A stretch of DNA of 64,000 nucleotides from Myxococcaceae bacterium. Lineage in GTDB: Bacteria > Myxococcota > Myxococcia > Myxococcales > Myxococcaceae. Each line of letters opens with the position of its first letter. Position 1 is the first letter of the stretch. Below, piece by piece: positions 46,581 through 58,199 of this stretch. The notes beneath the pieces are model-generated. The model saw only the letters and a list, made by a program, of their open reading frames with translations, did no database searches and was not told the DNA's origin. The position numbers were made by a program, and so were the translations under genes. Location: NCBI GenBank assembly GCA_019686135.1, contig JADGHL010000003.1, positions 1 to 64,000 on the forward strand, written 5' to 3'.

Positions 46581-46584
<4 letters not shown>
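46036..46584 (-). CDS. actD: ACIII subunit ActD (DUF3341), module 1
   Basis: The GTG-started 182-residue protein has the DUF3341 layout: a soluble N-terminus (LAEFAGPKALLTAARILRDEG, then YSPH-like LHSPHPIDGADEVLG) and two membrane segments (WVGLVGGLVGAVTGYVTCWY and GVLFGAFALLFSMLAIT). It is a structural ACIII subunit without cofactors. The start overlaps actC by GTGA; the stop overlaps actE by ATGA. Confidence 0.9.
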
Positions 46585-47959
<1,375 letters not shown>

Positions 47960-47963
<4 letters not shown>

Positions 47964-50900
47964 CCTTCACCTCCGGATTCGTTCTTCACCCGTGCGAGGT
48001 GGCGCGTGCGCGGGCGCGTGCCGAGCTCGTGGAGCAGCTCGTAGGCGCGGCGATCCTCATGGAGGCGGGAGACCTCGGAGGCGGGATCGTTCAGGTCGCC
48101 GAAGACGATCGCCCGCGTCGGGCAGACCTGCTGGCAGGCGGTGACCACGTCGCCGTCCTGAAGGCGCGTCCCGCTGATGCGCGCACGGATGCGGGCGCGT
48201 TCGATGCGCTGCACGCAGTACGTGCACTTCTCCATCACGCCGCGCGAGCGCACCGTCACCTCAGGGTTCTTGAACGCGCGGCCGATCGGATCCGCCCGCG
48301 GGCGCCAGTCGTAGAAGTTGAAGCGCCGGACCTTGTAGGGGCAGTTGTTCGAGCAGTACCGCGTGCCGATGCACCGGTTGTAGACCTGCTCGTTGAGCCC
48401 CTCCGGGCTGTGCACCGTCGCGTTGACTGGGCAGACGTACTCGCAGGGCGCGAGCTCACAATGCACGCACATCACCGGCTGGGTCACCCAGAGCGGCTGA
48501 CCCGCATCCCCGTCGAGGTAGCGGTCGATGCGCAGCCAGTGCATCTCGCGCCCGCGCCGCACCTGGTCCGGGCCCACTGCGGGGATGTTGTTCTCCGCCT
48601 GGCAGGCGACGACGCAGGCGCTGCAGCCGGTGCAGCGCGCAAGGTCGATCGCCATGCCCCAGCGGTGCTCCGCGGCTTCGCCATGCAGCGGCTCGTAGAG
48701 TCCCGCTTCGGGCTGGCGCAGATGTTCGAACGGCTGAGGGGACGCCTTTCGCCATTGTGCGCCGGTGCGCGCCAGCGCCAGCTCGCGGCCATGCTGGGAG
48801 TGCCCCTGCTGAGTGAAGGCGAGCGGGACCCGGCCGCCCAGGTTCTCCACCGTCACCGGCAGAACGAACGCGCCGTCACGATGGCGCAGGATGAAGGCGT
48901 TGGCGCCCACCGGTGCGCGCTCGCCCTCGTCGCCCGGCTGCGAGGGTGTGACGCACACCGTCTGGCCGTAGCCGAGCGCGAGCGTCACCGCCCCGTCTGC
49001 GTGTCCGGGGACGATCCACGCGGCTGCTTCGATCGAACGCCCGTTGGCGGTGAGCCGGATCCGCGTGCCGCTCTCGATGTTCAGCCGTGCCGCGGTGGCG
49101 GCGTTCAGGCAGGCGGCGTGACCCCAGGTGAGCCGGGTCACCGGATCCGGGAGCTCCTGCAGCCATGGGTTGTGGGCGAAGCGGCCGTCGTAAAGGCGCG
49201 TGTCCGGTGTCAGCACCAGCGCCAGGACGTCTTCGGGCGCGGGCCGCCACGCCTCGAGCACCGCGGCGATCGCCTCCCACTGCACCGGCCCGGGCGACGG
49301 GAGCGGCGGTGACGCTGGATGGACGCCCACGCGGATCCACTCGTCGAACGCGGGTTCCGGATACTGCGTGCGGAGCAGCTCGTAGTCGGTCCGATCCTCT
49401 CCGCCCGGTTCTGCGAAGGCGGCCAGCACGCGGACTTCCGGGAGCCCTTCGAACAGCGGGCGGATGAGCGGCTGGACGAAGCTGATCGTCCCGTCCGGCG
49501 CGCGCGCATCCCCCCACTCTTCGAAAGCGTGCGTGCGCACCAGCGCCCACGCACAGCGGGCCGCGGTCTCGTCCGGGTACAAGGCGAGATAGAAGCTGTG
49601 CGCGACCGTGGCCAGCGCTTCGCCGAACGCCAGATCGCCCGGCGCGGTGCGCACGGGATCGTTCGCGCCCACGATCAGCGTTCCGATCTCCTTCGCGCGG
49701 AGGGCGGACACCAGCTCGGGCAGGGTGTCGAAGCCTTCCAGGTGGGGCGCGGTGAAGACGTCGATCGCCCGTCCGACGCGCGCGTTGAGCGCGTGTGCGA
49801 GCGCGTGCAGCGCCGCGGGCAGCGTCCGTCCCACCCACAGGACCGCGCGCCCGGCATGAGCGGCAAAGTCGCGCGCGGCGAGCGCCACCCACCGGCCGGC
49901 GTCCTCGTCGATTTTTGGCGGCGGCAGCTGAGCCACGAGTTGCTGGAGCGCCGAGTCTCCGGTCTGCCTGGCCACCGCGTGCGCGAACGCCACCAGCACG
50001 CGTTCGAGCACCGCCGGGGAGGCCGCCAGCCGGTGATCCGCGAACATCCCGGTCACGGTGAGCGGTGACTCGGCGACGAAGAGCCGCTTCATCGGGCGGT
50101 CGGGGATCCGCCCGTCCGCGAGCGCCCGCGCTTCGCGTATGCGGCCCGGACCCTCCATCAGGAAGTCCGAACCGATGGAGACGAGGACCGACGCGTCCGC
50201 CACCTTGGGCGCGCTCACCACCTCCGCGCCGTAGGCGATCCGCCCTCCGGCCTGCGCGGCGACGTCCGAGACGGGATCCCACACGAAGAACCGCGCCCCG
50301 GGCAGCCGCGCGCGGATCCGGTCGATCAGCGCCGCGCGGAGCGGCGAGGCATCAGGCTCGAGCAGGAACGCCAGCCCACGCCCCTGATCCGCCGCGTGGG
50401 CCGATGCGCGCTCCGCCAGGGTGGCGAGAACCTCCTGGCGCGAGGAGAGGTCGCGCCCCCGCCGGAAGACGCGCAGCCGGTCGGGGTTGAAGAGCTCGTA
50501 GAGCTGCGCCTGTTCGAACGCGCTGGTGGCCCCGAGGCTCCAAGGGTGATCCGGGTTGCCCTCCACCTTGGTGGGGCGGCCCTCGTTGCTGCGGACGATC
50601 ACCCCCAGTCCGTATCCGCCGAGCTTCAGCGACGTAGCGAAGTGCAGCGGCAGCCCCGGCGTCACCCACTCCGGCCGGCGGGAGTAGGGGAGGATCTCCT
50701 CCTCCGGATACTGAAAGCACGCGCCCGAGGACGCGACTGCCGCCGCCGCGCCGAGTCCCTTCACCACCGTCCGTCGCCGGAGTCCGTCGCGCGAGCGTGC
50801 TCCGGTGCGGTCCATCGTCATTTCGGCCGCCGGAGAGCACGAGCCGTCGCCGGTCACACCTGGAGCGGGTCGCCGGAGTCCGTCGCGGGCAGGTGCGAGG

Positions 50901-51616
50901 GTGCGGTCCATCGTCATTTCGGCCGCCGGAGAGCACGGACCATCACCGGTCACACCCGGCGTGGGTCGCCGGAGTCCGTCGCGCGAGCGTGCTCCGGTGC
51001 GGTCCATCGTCATTTCGGCCGCTGGAGAGCACGGACCATCACCGGTCACACCCGGCGCGGATCGCCGGAGTCCGTCGCGCGCAGGTGCGAGGGTGCGAAC
51101 TTCCGTCGTGCCGGGCGCGTCCGCATCGCGCGGAGAGCACGGACCATCACCGGTCACACCCGGCGCAGGTCGCTGGAGTCCGTCGCGCGCAGGTGCGCCG
51201 GTGCGAACTTCCGTCGTGCCGGGCGCGTCCGCATCGCGCGGAGAGCACGGACCATCACCGGTCACACCCGGCGCAGGTCGCCGGAGTCCGCCGCGCGCAG
51301 GTGCGCCGGTGCGAACTTCCGTCGTGCCGAGCGCGTCCGCATCGCCCGGAGAGCACGGACCATCACCGGTCACGCCCGGCGCGGGTCGCCGGAGTCCGTC
51401 GCGCGAGCGTGCGCCGGTGCGAACTTCCGTCGTGCCGGGCGCGTCCGCATCGCCCGGAGAGCACGGACCATCGCCGGTCACATCCGGCGCGGGTCGCCGG
51501 AGTCCGTCGCGCGCACGTGCGCCGGTGCGAACTTCCGTCGTGCCGAGCGCGTCCGCATCGCCCGGAGAGCACGAACAGTCGCCGGTCAGCACCGGCAGGG
51601 AGATCCGGTCGCTCAT
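47960..51616 (-). CDS. actB: ACIII iron-sulfur subunit ActB with unusual N-terminal repeat array, module 1
   Basis: From ATG 51616, which overlaps the actA stop as ATGA, the protein has 1218 residues. The C-terminal third has the four ferredoxin-like Fe-S motifs ([55 protein letters not shown]...CQQVCP). The middle is a molybdopterin-type fold, normally without cofactor in ActB. A twin-arginine signal ([11 protein letters not shown]) marks the end of an N-terminal extension of about 275 residues made of tandem repeats. An internal ATG at 50821, in the last repeat, would give 953 residues and the same Tat signal, so the repeats may or may not be translated. Confidence 0.9.
50776..51600. repeat. 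Tandem repeat array at the 5' end of actB (3 x 96 bp and 5 x 108 bp)
   Basis: Units begin with GCCGGAGTCCGTCGCG-like sequence at 50776, 50872, 50968, 51064, 51172, 51280, 51388 and 51496. The spacings are 96, 96, 96, 108, 108, 108 and 108 bp. All are multiples of three and lie in the actB frame. The 96-bp type encodes 32 residues with [17 protein letters not shown]; the 108-bp type encodes 36 residues with GTTEVRTG and [18 protein letters not shown]. The Tat signal [11 protein letters not shown] follows directly and resembles the repeated DGLRRP. Units are mosaic, as if shuffled by gene conversion. Confidence 0.93.
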
Positions 51617-52263
51617 CGGTGGCACGTGGTGCAGGTGGTTCGTGTGCGGACGCCGTACTCGCGCATCAACTTCTCCCCGAGAGCGCGCGGGTCGCCTTCG
51701 GGCGTCCAGGTCATCGAGGCGATCTGCTCGCGTGGGCGCAGGTGGGGCGCCGGGTCGCGGTGGCAGTCGAGGCACCAGCCCATGTTGAGCGGGGTGGCCT
51801 TCGCCACCAGCGGCATCCGGTCCACGCGCCCGTGGCAGGTGACGCAGCCCACGCCCTTGTGGACGTGCACGCTGTGGTCGAAGAAGACGAAGTCCGGGAC
51901 CTGGTTGACGCGGACCCAGCGGATCGGCCGGTCCTCGAAGTAGCTCCTTCGGACCAGCGCGAGCTTGTCGGACTGGTTCCACACCTGAGCGTGGCAGCCC
52001 ATGCACTTGTCGCTGGCCGGCACGCCGGCGATGGCCGAACGCTCCGCGCCGTCGTGGCAGTAGCGGCAGTCGATCCCCTCGTCGCCCGCGTGGTGCCGGT
52101 GATCGAACTGGACGGGCTGGCTGCGCGGCGTCTGCTCCTGGGTCCCCAGCGGGCTGCGCCCGAGCAGCATCAGCCCTGCCACCGCGACCGCGGGCGTCCC
52201 GAAGAGGAGGACGAGCACGACGCGGAACACGGCATTGGCGCGGTGGTGGAAGATGGCGGCCAT
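51613..52263 (-). CDS. actA: ACIII pentaheme cytochrome c subunit ActA, module 1
   Basis: From ATG 52263 the 216-residue protein has one membrane segment (about residues 12-30) and five heme sites: CRYCH, CMGCH, CVTCH, CLDCH and CTTCH. ActA receives electrons in ACIII and forms its periplasmic electron wire together with ActE. The frame is open to 52347, but the later ATG fits the signal/anchor. It is the first gene of module 1; the stop is coupled to actB (ATGA). A palindrome lies 36-47 bp upstream. Confidence 0.95.
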   Translation of the reverse strand: MAAIFHHRANAVFRVVLVLLFGTPAVAVAGLMLLGRSPLGTQEQTPRSQPVQFDHRHHAGDEGIDCRYCHDGAERSAIAGVPASDKCMGCHAQVWNQSDKLALVRRSYFEDRPIRWVRVNQVPDFVFFDHSVHVHKGVGCVTCHGRVDRMPLVAKATPLNMGWCLDCHRDPAPHLRPREQIASMTWTPEGDPRALGEKLMREYGVRTRTTCTTCHR

Positions 52264-52298
52264 AAGGCGGCCCGGGGGCAGGGCCACCGTAGAAGCGC

Positions 52299-52310
52299 CG
52301 TTCCGGAACG
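52299..52310. promoter_or_regulatory. CGTTCCGGAACG palindrome upstream of actA
   Basis: The perfect 12-bp palindrome lies 36-47 bp upstream of the actA start in the 210-bp divergent gap (52264-52473). Its GGAACG half resembles an ECF sigma -35 element. It matches the palindrome before the ECF sigma gene (37187-37198) in 11 of 12 bases. A regulatory role for module 1 is a guess. Nothing else is seen in this gap. Confidence 0.35.
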
Positions 52311-52473
52311 ACCAACGCGCGCGTTCGACGGATTTTCGCTGGTCCACGCTCCGCGCGCGCGAAGGGTTCGCTGCTCAACTCGCGTGCGCACCCCCCGGGA
52401 ACGAGGGCGCCCGCGCGGCTGCCGCTTTGGGAGCCGGCGCCGCGGATCGAACGTTGGTCCGAGGTTGCCCGCG

Positions 52474-53259
52474 ATGCGATCCCGAACGGTCCGAATCCTG
52501 GTGGTCCCGCTCTTCGCCCTCGCCTTCGCGGGGACGACCCTGACGTTGATGGCGGCGAACGAACCGCGCCCCGCCGGCGCCGCCTCTTCGGCCAACCCGC
52601 CGGCTGTCGCAGAGGAGGATCGCCAGGCGATCGAACGGCTCGCTCAAGGCTACGCGTTCGCGTGGAGCACGCACGACGTGGATGGGCTCATGCGCCTGTA
52701 CACGCCGGACGCGAACATCCTCTCCGCGCGCGAGGGAGGCGCTCGGGGCGCCGGGGCCATCCGTCCGCTCCTCGAGCGGCAGATCGGCGACCCTGCGCGA
52801 GACACCCGCGCCACCATCGACGTGCAGGGAATCGAACCGCTCGGGCCGGGGCTGGCTCTGGTCGACGTCGTCCGGCGTGCCTCCCGGGTGACCTCCAACG
52901 AACCCGTCCCTCCGCCCGCGCCCGGTGCTCCCAACCCGCCGCCCGGCGTGCCGCGGGGCCCGGGGAACCGCCCCGTCGACACCGACGTCACGCGCGGCAC
53001 GTGGATCGTGGCGAAGGCCGGGGACGAATGGCGCATCCGCTCCGAGCGCTCGTACCCGGATCCGCACACCTGCGCGATGCAGGGAACCGGCGGAGCGGGC
53101 GCTGCGGGCCGACCCTCGCCGGCCACCGAGCCGCTCGATCCGCGGTGGAACGCGCCGCTGCCGCCGCCGGGGGATACGCCCAGCCGCATCTGGCCTCAGG
53201 TGCCGACCTCTCCGGAGGATCCGTCGCGCTCGCCGTGGCAGACGCCGGGCGGCTTCTGA
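52474..53259 (+). CDS. SnoaL/DUF4440-like exported protein with Pro-rich C-terminus
   Basis: The 261-residue protein has a signal peptide or anchor (ILVVPLFALAFAGTTLTLMAA) and an NTF2-like fold typical of DUF4440 (AIERLAQGYAFAWSTHDVDGLMRLYTPDANIL, then WIVAKAGDEWRIRSERS). A Pro-rich loop (about residues 140-165) interrupts the domain and a Pro-rich tail follows. It is the only + strand gene between the two respiratory modules. NTF2-like folds bind small ligands or serve as accessory domains; the role is unknown. Confidence 0.7.
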   Translation: MRSRTVRILVVPLFALAFAGTTLTLMAANEPRPAGAASSANPPAVAEEDRQAIERLAQGYAFAWSTHDVDGLMRLYTPDANILSAREGGARGAGAIRPLLERQIGDPARDTRATIDVQGIEPLGPGLALVDVVRRASRVTSNEPVPPPAPGAPNPPPGVPRGPGNRPVDTDVTRGTWIVAKAGDEWRIRSERSYPDPHTCAMQGTGGAGAAGRPSPATEPLDPRWNAPLPPPGDTPSRIWPQVPTSPEDPSRSPWQTPGGF

Positions 53260-53260
53260 G

Positions 53261-53437
53261 CTACTTCTCCTTCGGAGCGCCGCCGCGCCGGCGCAGCACC
53301 CGGTCGCGCAGCCAGGCCAGAGGCAGCTTCACCAGTGGGTAATCGGTCGCCGAGCTCCACAGGCCGGGGCCGAGGAACACCAGGGTGATCACCGTCAGCC
53401 CCGCCACGCCCAGCCACATTGTCGTCTCGACGCTCAT
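53261..53437 (-). CDS. Small single-pass membrane protein at the end of module 2
   Basis: The 58-residue protein has one membrane segment (about residues 6-27; MWLGVAGLTVITLVFLGPGLW) and a basic tail (RDRVLRRRGGAPKEK). It lies after coxD in module 2, separated by 96 bp that hold a strong hairpin. No counterpart was found after module 1. It could be a small accessory subunit of the oxidase or an unrelated gene. Its stop is 1 bp from the convergent SnoaL-like gene stop. Confidence 0.55.
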   Translation of the reverse strand: MSVETTMWLGVAGLTVITLVFLGPGLWSSATDYPLVKLPLAWLRDRVLRRRGGAPKEK

Positions 53438-53467
53438 CGCCCGCTCCAATCTCACTTTCCAATGCAA

Positions 53468-53499
53468 ACGCGCCGGCCCTCGAAGGAGGTCCGGCGCGT
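53468..53499 (-). terminator. Strong hairpin between coxD (module 2) and the small membrane gene
   Basis: ACGCGCCGG (53468-53476) pairs with CCGGCGCGT (53491-53499), and the interior CCTC/GAGG closes a further stem with a CTTC loop after one mismatch. On the minus strand the stem is followed by TTGCATT. It resembles a terminator or attenuator that could reduce transcription into the 58-residue gene. Confidence 0.5.
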
Positions 53500-53533
53500 C
53501 GCTTTGAAACCTTCGGGACTTCGCGGCCGCTTG

Positions 53534-53947
53534 CTACGGGTGCTGGGCGCCGTGCGCCGGCGCCTCGCCGTGCTTCGGCATGTGCGACAGCTCGCTCGCG
53601 GGAGCTTCGCGCTTGGGCAGAAGCGTCTCCAGCCGGGTGGTCACGTCCCCCAGCGTCCCCAGCAGCATCACGATCACGAACGCGATGGTGCAGACGAAGG
53701 TGACGCGGTTGACGCCCTTCTGCTCCCACAGGTGCATGAAGAACAGCACCACCAGCGCGGCCTTGGTGGTGGCGATGATCAACGCCAGCGCCAGGCCGAA
53801 GTTCGGCAGATGCATCTGCCCCGTCCACCAGGTGAGCCCGGTCAGCGCGAGCAGGGCGATCCACACGAGGTAGTACGCGCCCGCGCCGTGGTGCTCGAGA
53901 TCGGCCGGGTGATGCGAGTCGGTGACGTTCTTGGTGATGTCGGCCAT
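53534..53947 (-). CDS. coxD: Cytochrome c oxidase subunit IV-type protein, module 2
   Basis: The 137-residue protein has three segments (YYLVWIALLALTGLTWW, GLALALIIATTKAALVVLFFMHLW, VTFVCTIAFVIVMLLGTLGDV), with the TKAALVVLFFMHLW phrase of subunit IV. It has a His-rich start and an extra C-terminal tail of about 30 residues (PKREAPASELSHMPKHGEAP). It lies 13 bp after coxC. Confidence 0.87.
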   Translation of the reverse strand: MADITKNVTDSHHPADLEHHGAGAYYLVWIALLALTGLTWWTGQMHLPNFGLALALIIATTKAALVVLFFMHLWEQKGVNRVTFVCTIAFVIVMLLGTLGDVTTRLETLLPKREAPASELSHMPKHGEAPAHGAQHP

Positions 53948-53960
53948 CGGAGAGCGGACC

Positions 53961-54662
53961 TCAAATCAGATAGAGCAGCGGGTAGAGGAAGATCCACACC
54001 AGGTCGACGAGGTGCCAGTACAGGCCGCCCAGCTCCACCGGGGTGTAATAGACGGGCGAGAACCGGCCCTTGACGACGTGGTAGGTGACCCACGTCAGCA
54101 CCGACATGCCGACGACCACGTGCAGCGCGTGCAGGCCGGTGGTGAGGAAGTAGAGCGCGAAGAACATCGGTGCGCCCTCGGTCTGGATCCCTGAATAGGT
54201 GTAGAACCGGCCCGGCAGCGTGCCCTGCTCGAACTTGTGGTGGTACTCGAAGTACTTGATGACGAGGAAGGCGCACGCGCACAAGAGCGTGACGATCAGC
54301 ATCCCCGTCGCCATCCCGTTCTTGCCCGTGCGGACGAAGTGGATGGCCAGCGCCACCGTGAGGGACGAGGTGATCAGCACGAGCGTGTTGATCGTCCCCA
54401 GCGACAGGTCGAGGTGCCGCGAGCAGAGCGCGAAGGTCTGCGGGTACAGGTACCGGTAGACCGCGTACGAGACGAACAGACCCGCGAACAACAGCACTTC
54501 CGTGGACAGGAAGAGCCACATCCCGAACCGGGCGGCGTAGGTCTGGACGTTGGGCGTCCCGAAGTGGGTGGCCCAGGGGTACTTTCCCCCCGGCGCGCGC
54601 CCACCGGGCGCCACCGGGACGTAGTTCGGGCCGAAGGGAGAAGCGTTGGCGTCAGGCTGCAT
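53961..54662 (-). CDS. coxC: Cytochrome c oxidase subunit III, module 2
   Basis: The 233-residue protein has the same five-segment plan as module 1 ([58 protein letters not shown]), plus a soluble N-terminal arm of about 45 residues. It overlaps coxA by 11 bp. Confidence 0.94.
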   Translation of the reverse strand: MQPDANASPFGPNYVPVAPGGRAPGGKYPWATHFGTPNVQTYAARFGMWLFLSTEVLLFAGLFVSYAVYRYLYPQTFALCSRHLDLSLGTINTLVLITSSLTVALAIHFVRTGKNGMATGMLIVTLLCACAFLVIKYFEYHHKFEQGTLPGRFYTYSGIQTEGAPMFFALYFLTTGLHALHVVVGMSVLTWVTYHVVKGRFSPVYYTPVELGGLYWHLVDLVWIFLYPLLYLI

Positions 54663-56319
54663 GCGTCACCTCGCCCTCGACCGGGCCCGTGTAGTCATGC
54701 GGGGCCTGCGGGTAGACGGGCTGTCCATGGAAGTTGTGGGTGATCGGCGGGGACTGCGTGTGGAGCCACTCGTAGCCGTGGCTGCCCCACGGGTTCGGCC
54801 CCGCCACCTTGCCGTACTTGAGGGAGATCGCCAGGTAGATGGCGATGATGAGGAACCCCATCGCCAGAAGCGACGCGCCGGCGGTGGAGGCCACGTTCAG
54901 TGCCTGGAACTGCTCCGGGTACTGGTAGTAGCGCCGCGGCATCCCCATGTTCCCGAGCAGGAACTGCGGGATGAAGGTGGCGTTGAAGCCGATGATGATC
55001 AGCACCGCGGACACCAGGCCCCAGCCCTCCGGGTACATCCGCCCGAACATCTTCGGGAACCAGTAGTGGAGCGCGGCGAGGAACGCCATGATCGTCGCGC
55101 CGACCATGATGAAGTGGAAGTGCGCCACCACGAAGTAGGTGTCGTGCCAGTGGACGTCCAGTGACACCGACGCCACGGCGATCCCCGTCATCCCGCCGAA
55201 GACGATGAAGTAGAGGAAGCCGCAGAAGTACGCGAACGGCGTGGTGAAGGTGACCGACCCCTTGTAGAGCGTGGCGGTCCAGTTGAAGACCTTGATGGCG
55301 GTGAACACGCCCACCATCATCGAGATCACCCCGAACGCGCCCGCGTCGAAGGTGGACTGGCCGGACACGAACAGGTGGTGGCCCCACGCGAGGAAGCCGA
55401 CGAGGGCGATCCCCAGCGACGACCAGGCGATCATCTTGTAGCCGTAGGGGTTCTTCCGGCTCATGGTGGAGACGACCTCGGACATCACCGCCATCGCCGG
55501 GAGCACCATGATGTACACGGCGGGGTGCGAGTAGAACCAGAACAGGTGCTGGTACAGCACCGGGTCACCGCCGCGCGCCGGGTCGAAGATCCCGAACCCG
55601 AAGACCTGCTCCACCGTCAGAAGCAGCATCACCAGACCGATGACCGGGGTCCCGAGGATCTGGATGACCGCGGTGGCGTAGATCGACCACACGAACAGCG
55701 GCATCTTCATCCAGGTGATGCCGGGCGCCCGCATGGTGTGGACGGTGACGATGAAGTTGAGCCCGGTGAGGATGGAGGAGAACCCGGCCACGAACGCGCC
55801 CATCAGGACCGGGAGGATCTGCGTCGGGGTCATCGACGAGTACGGGGTGTAGAAGGTCCAGCCCGTATCGGCCCCGCCGTTGATCATCCCCCAGATGCCC
55901 AGCCCGGCGCCCAGCACGTACAGGTACCAGGACATCAGGTTGAGGCGGGGGAAGGCGACGTCCTTGGCCCCGAGCATCAGGGGCAACATGAAGTTGCCGA
56001 AGATGCCGGGGATCGCCGGGATCATGAAGAAGAACACCATGATCACGCCGTGGAGCGTGAACATGCGGTTGTAGGTGAGCGCGTCCATGATGGTCGGCCC
56101 GGGCGTGAGCAGCTCGAGGCGGACCAGAAGGGCGAACGTCCCGCCGACCAGGAACATCAGCAGCACCACCACCATGTAGAGGATGGCGATCCGCTTGTGG
56201 TCGAGGGTGCCGAGCCACGAGAAGACGGTTTTCCCGTCGTTCAGGTAGTGCTCGGCCGGCATCTCTTCGGTGTTGCCGGGCTGATGCGCCGGCAGCGCTT
56301 CAACGGTTGCGGAGCTCAT
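54652..56319 (-). CDS. coxA: Cytochrome c oxidase subunit I, module 2 (A2-type, YS motif)
   Basis: The 555-residue protein is a 12-segment heme-copper oxidase core with LFTLHGV-like [37 protein letters not shown] and [11 protein letters not shown]. The YSHPAVY motif marks it as A2-type, as in module 1. Its sequence differs from the module 1 copy at many positions across the whole length, so the two are long-separated paralogs. It is coupled by overlaps to coxB and coxC. Confidence 0.96.
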   Translation of the reverse strand: MSSATVEALPAHQPGNTEEMPAEHYLNDGKTVFSWLGTLDHKRIAILYMVVVLLMFLVGGTFALLVRLELLTPGPTIMDALTYNRMFTLHGVIMVFFFMIPAIPGIFGNFMLPLMLGAKDVAFPRLNLMSWYLYVLGAGLGIWGMINGGADTGWTFYTPYSSMTPTQILPVLMGAFVAGFSSILTGLNFIVTVHTMRAPGITWMKMPLFVWSIYATAVIQILGTPVIGLVMLLLTVEQVFGFGIFDPARGGDPVLYQHLFWFYSHPAVYIMVLPAMAVMSEVVSTMSRKNPYGYKMIAWSSLGIALVGFLAWGHHLFVSGQSTFDAGAFGVISMMVGVFTAIKVFNWTATLYKGSVTFTTPFAYFCGFLYFIVFGGMTGIAVASVSLDVHWHDTYFVVAHFHFIMVGATIMAFLAALHYWFPKMFGRMYPEGWGLVSAVLIIIGFNATFIPQFLLGNMGMPRRYYQYPEQFQALNVASTAGASLLAMGFLIIAIYLAISLKYGKVAGPNPWGSHGYEWLHTQSPPITHNFHGQPVYPQAPHDYTGPVEGEVTHAA

Positions 56320-57355
56320 AGACAGGACCCTTCGAACCCTCGTTCACCACGCGGTTCGTGCTGAGCGACTTGATGTATTCGACGATGGCGGCGGTCTCCG
56401 GCGCGTCGAGCTGACCGAGGAAGGACGGCATCACCGGCTGGAACCCGGCGACGACCTTGAGGTGCGGGTCCATCATCGACTCGGTGATGTACGACTCGTC
56501 CGCGATGACGGTCCGCCCGTCGGCCAGCTTCTCCTTGCGCAGATACATGTCCAGGAATGTCGGACCGATGTGCGGCGACCCGTCGGTGCTGTGGCACTTG
56601 AAGCAACCCGCGCGCGCGGCGATCCGCTCGCCCTGCAGCCGCAAATTGCCCGGGAACTGCTGGGTGGCGGCGGCGATCGGCTCGGAGTCCTGCTGCTCGT
56701 GGCGCTCGCTGCGCTGCGCGTTCGCCAGCCACTCGTCGAACTCGGCCGGTTCGTGGACCACCACGTCCGCGCGCATCATCGAGTGGTCGAGGCCGCAGTA
56801 CTCGGCGCAGAGCACCTGGTAGGTGCCGGGCTTGGTCGCCTCGAACCAGATCTCCGCGTAGCGGCCGGGGACCGCGTCCTGCTTCACGCGGAACTCCGGC
56901 ACGTAGAAGGAGTGGATGACGTCACGCGAAGTGATGAGCAGCCGGATGGGCCGGTGCGCGGGGATGTGCAGCGTGTTCACCCCGTTGGGCCCCTCCGGAT
57001 AGGCGAACTTCCACATCCACTGCTTGCCCATCACGTACACGTCCATCGCGTTCGCCGGCGGCGTACGGACCCACACGAAGTCCCGGAAGCCGATCGCGAA
57101 GAACGCGAGGAAGAACACCGTGGGGATGCCCACGAAGAGCATCTCCGCCTTGAGGTCGGGTTCGATCGTCGGCGTGTACGCGTGCGGCTTGCGGCGCCGG
57201 TAGAGGATGAAGAACACCAGCGCGGTCGTCCCCACCAGGAAGGAGACGATCATCGTGCTGATGATCACCAGGTAGTGGAGATTGTCCACGCGCTCGGCGA
57301 ACGTGGAGGCCTGTTCGGGGAGGAACAGGAGACTCTGCATCGCATCGACTTTCAT
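56300..57355 (-). CDS. coxB: Cytochrome c oxidase subunit II with cytochrome c, module 2
   Basis: The 351-residue protein has two membrane segments, CuA ligands ([23 protein letters not shown]) and a fused cytochrome c (CFKCH; distal Met in VMPSF). Its ATG overlaps the sco stop as ATGA, so the copper chaperone and its target subunit are translated together. The last 20 bases overlap coxA. Confidence 0.95.
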   Translation of the reverse strand: MKVDAMQSLLFLPEQASTFAERVDNLHYLVIISTMIVSFLVGTTALVFFILYRRRKPHAYTPTIEPDLKAEMLFVGIPTVFFLAFFAIGFRDFVWVRTPPANAMDVYVMGKQWMWKFAYPEGPNGVNTLHIPAHRPIRLLITSRDVIHSFYVPEFRVKQDAVPGRYAEIWFEATKPGTYQVLCAEYCGLDHSMMRADVVVHEPAEFDEWLANAQRSERHEQQDSEPIAAATQQFPGNLRLQGERIAARAGCFKCHSTDGSPHIGPTFLDMYLRKEKLADGRTVIADESYITESMMDPHLKVVAGFQPVMPSFLGQLDAPETAAIVEYIKSLSTNRVVNEGSKGPVYELRNR

Positions 57356-58188
57356 TTGATGGAACCCCGCTTGTACTCACGCCTCCAGAAGACGGCGAGC
57401 GTGGCCGCGAGCGCGCCGAACACGAGCAGCGCACCGGCCCGGATGAACCCGAAGATGTAGAACTCGTACCGCCGCGTGTTCGGGTCGTACTTGAAGCACT
57501 GCATGATGATGCGGTCGAAGCTGGTCCCGACGCGGCCGCCAGCCGCCTCCAGCAACGCCAGCTTCAGATCCCGCGGCGGGAACTCCACTCCGTAGAGGTA
57601 CCGGGACACGCGGCCTTCGGGCGTGAGCACCACGATCGCCGCCGCGTGCGCGTACTGCTGCGACGCCTGGTCGAAGCGGTACTTGAACCCCACCGCGTCC
57701 GCGACCTTGTGGATGTTCGTCTCGTCGCCCACGAGGAACGGCCAGTCCGCCTCCTGCCCCGGCGTGCCCAGCGCCTGCAGGTGCCCGCGCTGCCGCTCGG
57801 AGGCGTCCGCCGGGGTCTCCCGCGGATCGATCGAGATGGTGATCGCCCGGTAGTCCTCGCCCAGCGCCATCCCGCTGTTGCGCGCCGACTTGGTCAAGGC
57901 GCCCAGCACCAGCGGGCAGAGCATCGGGCACTTGTAATAGACCAACGTGAGCACCACCGGCTTGTCGCCCCGGATGAGCTGTTTGAGCGTGACCTTCTTC
58001 CCGTCCGTGCCGGTGAACTCCGCATCGAGCGGCACCTGTTCGTTCAGGCTCTCGACGATGTCTACCTCTTTCACCAGCTGGTTCGCCGGAGACTCCGGGC
58101 TGAACTCGCGCGCGGCGTTGGCGAACGCCGACGTCGCGGCGAGCGCCGCCAGGGTGAAGAGGGTGGAACGGAGGGGACGACCGGACAT
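57352..58188 (-). CDS. SCO1/SenC-type copper chaperone for the CuA site
   Basis: The 278-residue protein has a signal peptide (LFTLAALAATSAFANA), a thioredoxin-like domain with the CxxxC copper motif in YYKCPMLCPLV (near residue 88), and one C-terminal membrane segment (GFIRAGALLVFGALAATLAVFW). It inserts copper into the CuA center of subunit II. It is present only in module 2 and directly precedes coxB. The copper-binding His is likely in the YAHAAAIVV region. Confidence 0.9.
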   Translation of the reverse strand: MSGRPLRSTLFTLAALAATSAFANAAREFSPESPANQLVKEVDIVESLNEQVPLDAEFTGTDGKKVTLKQLIRGDKPVVLTLVYYKCPMLCPLVLGALTKSARNSGMALGEDYRAITISIDPRETPADASERQRGHLQALGTPGQEADWPFLVGDETNIHKVADAVGFKYRFDQASQQYAHAAAIVVLTPEGRVSRYLYGVEFPPRDLKLALLEAAGGRVGTSFDRIIMQCFKYDPNTRRYEFYIFGFIRAGALLVFGALAATLAVFWRREYKRGSIK

Positions 58189-58199
58189 GGCAGTTCGAC

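Noticed and set aside
50776-51600. Possible CRISPR array
   Set aside because: Units are long, contiguous, in frame and mutually similar over their whole length; there are no unique spacers and no cas genes.
50797-52473. Long plus-strand frame through the actB repeats
   Set aside because: It is antisense to actB and actA with Ser/Arg-rich repeats; the three-base-phased array keeps both strands open. Only the part from 52474 is a real gene.
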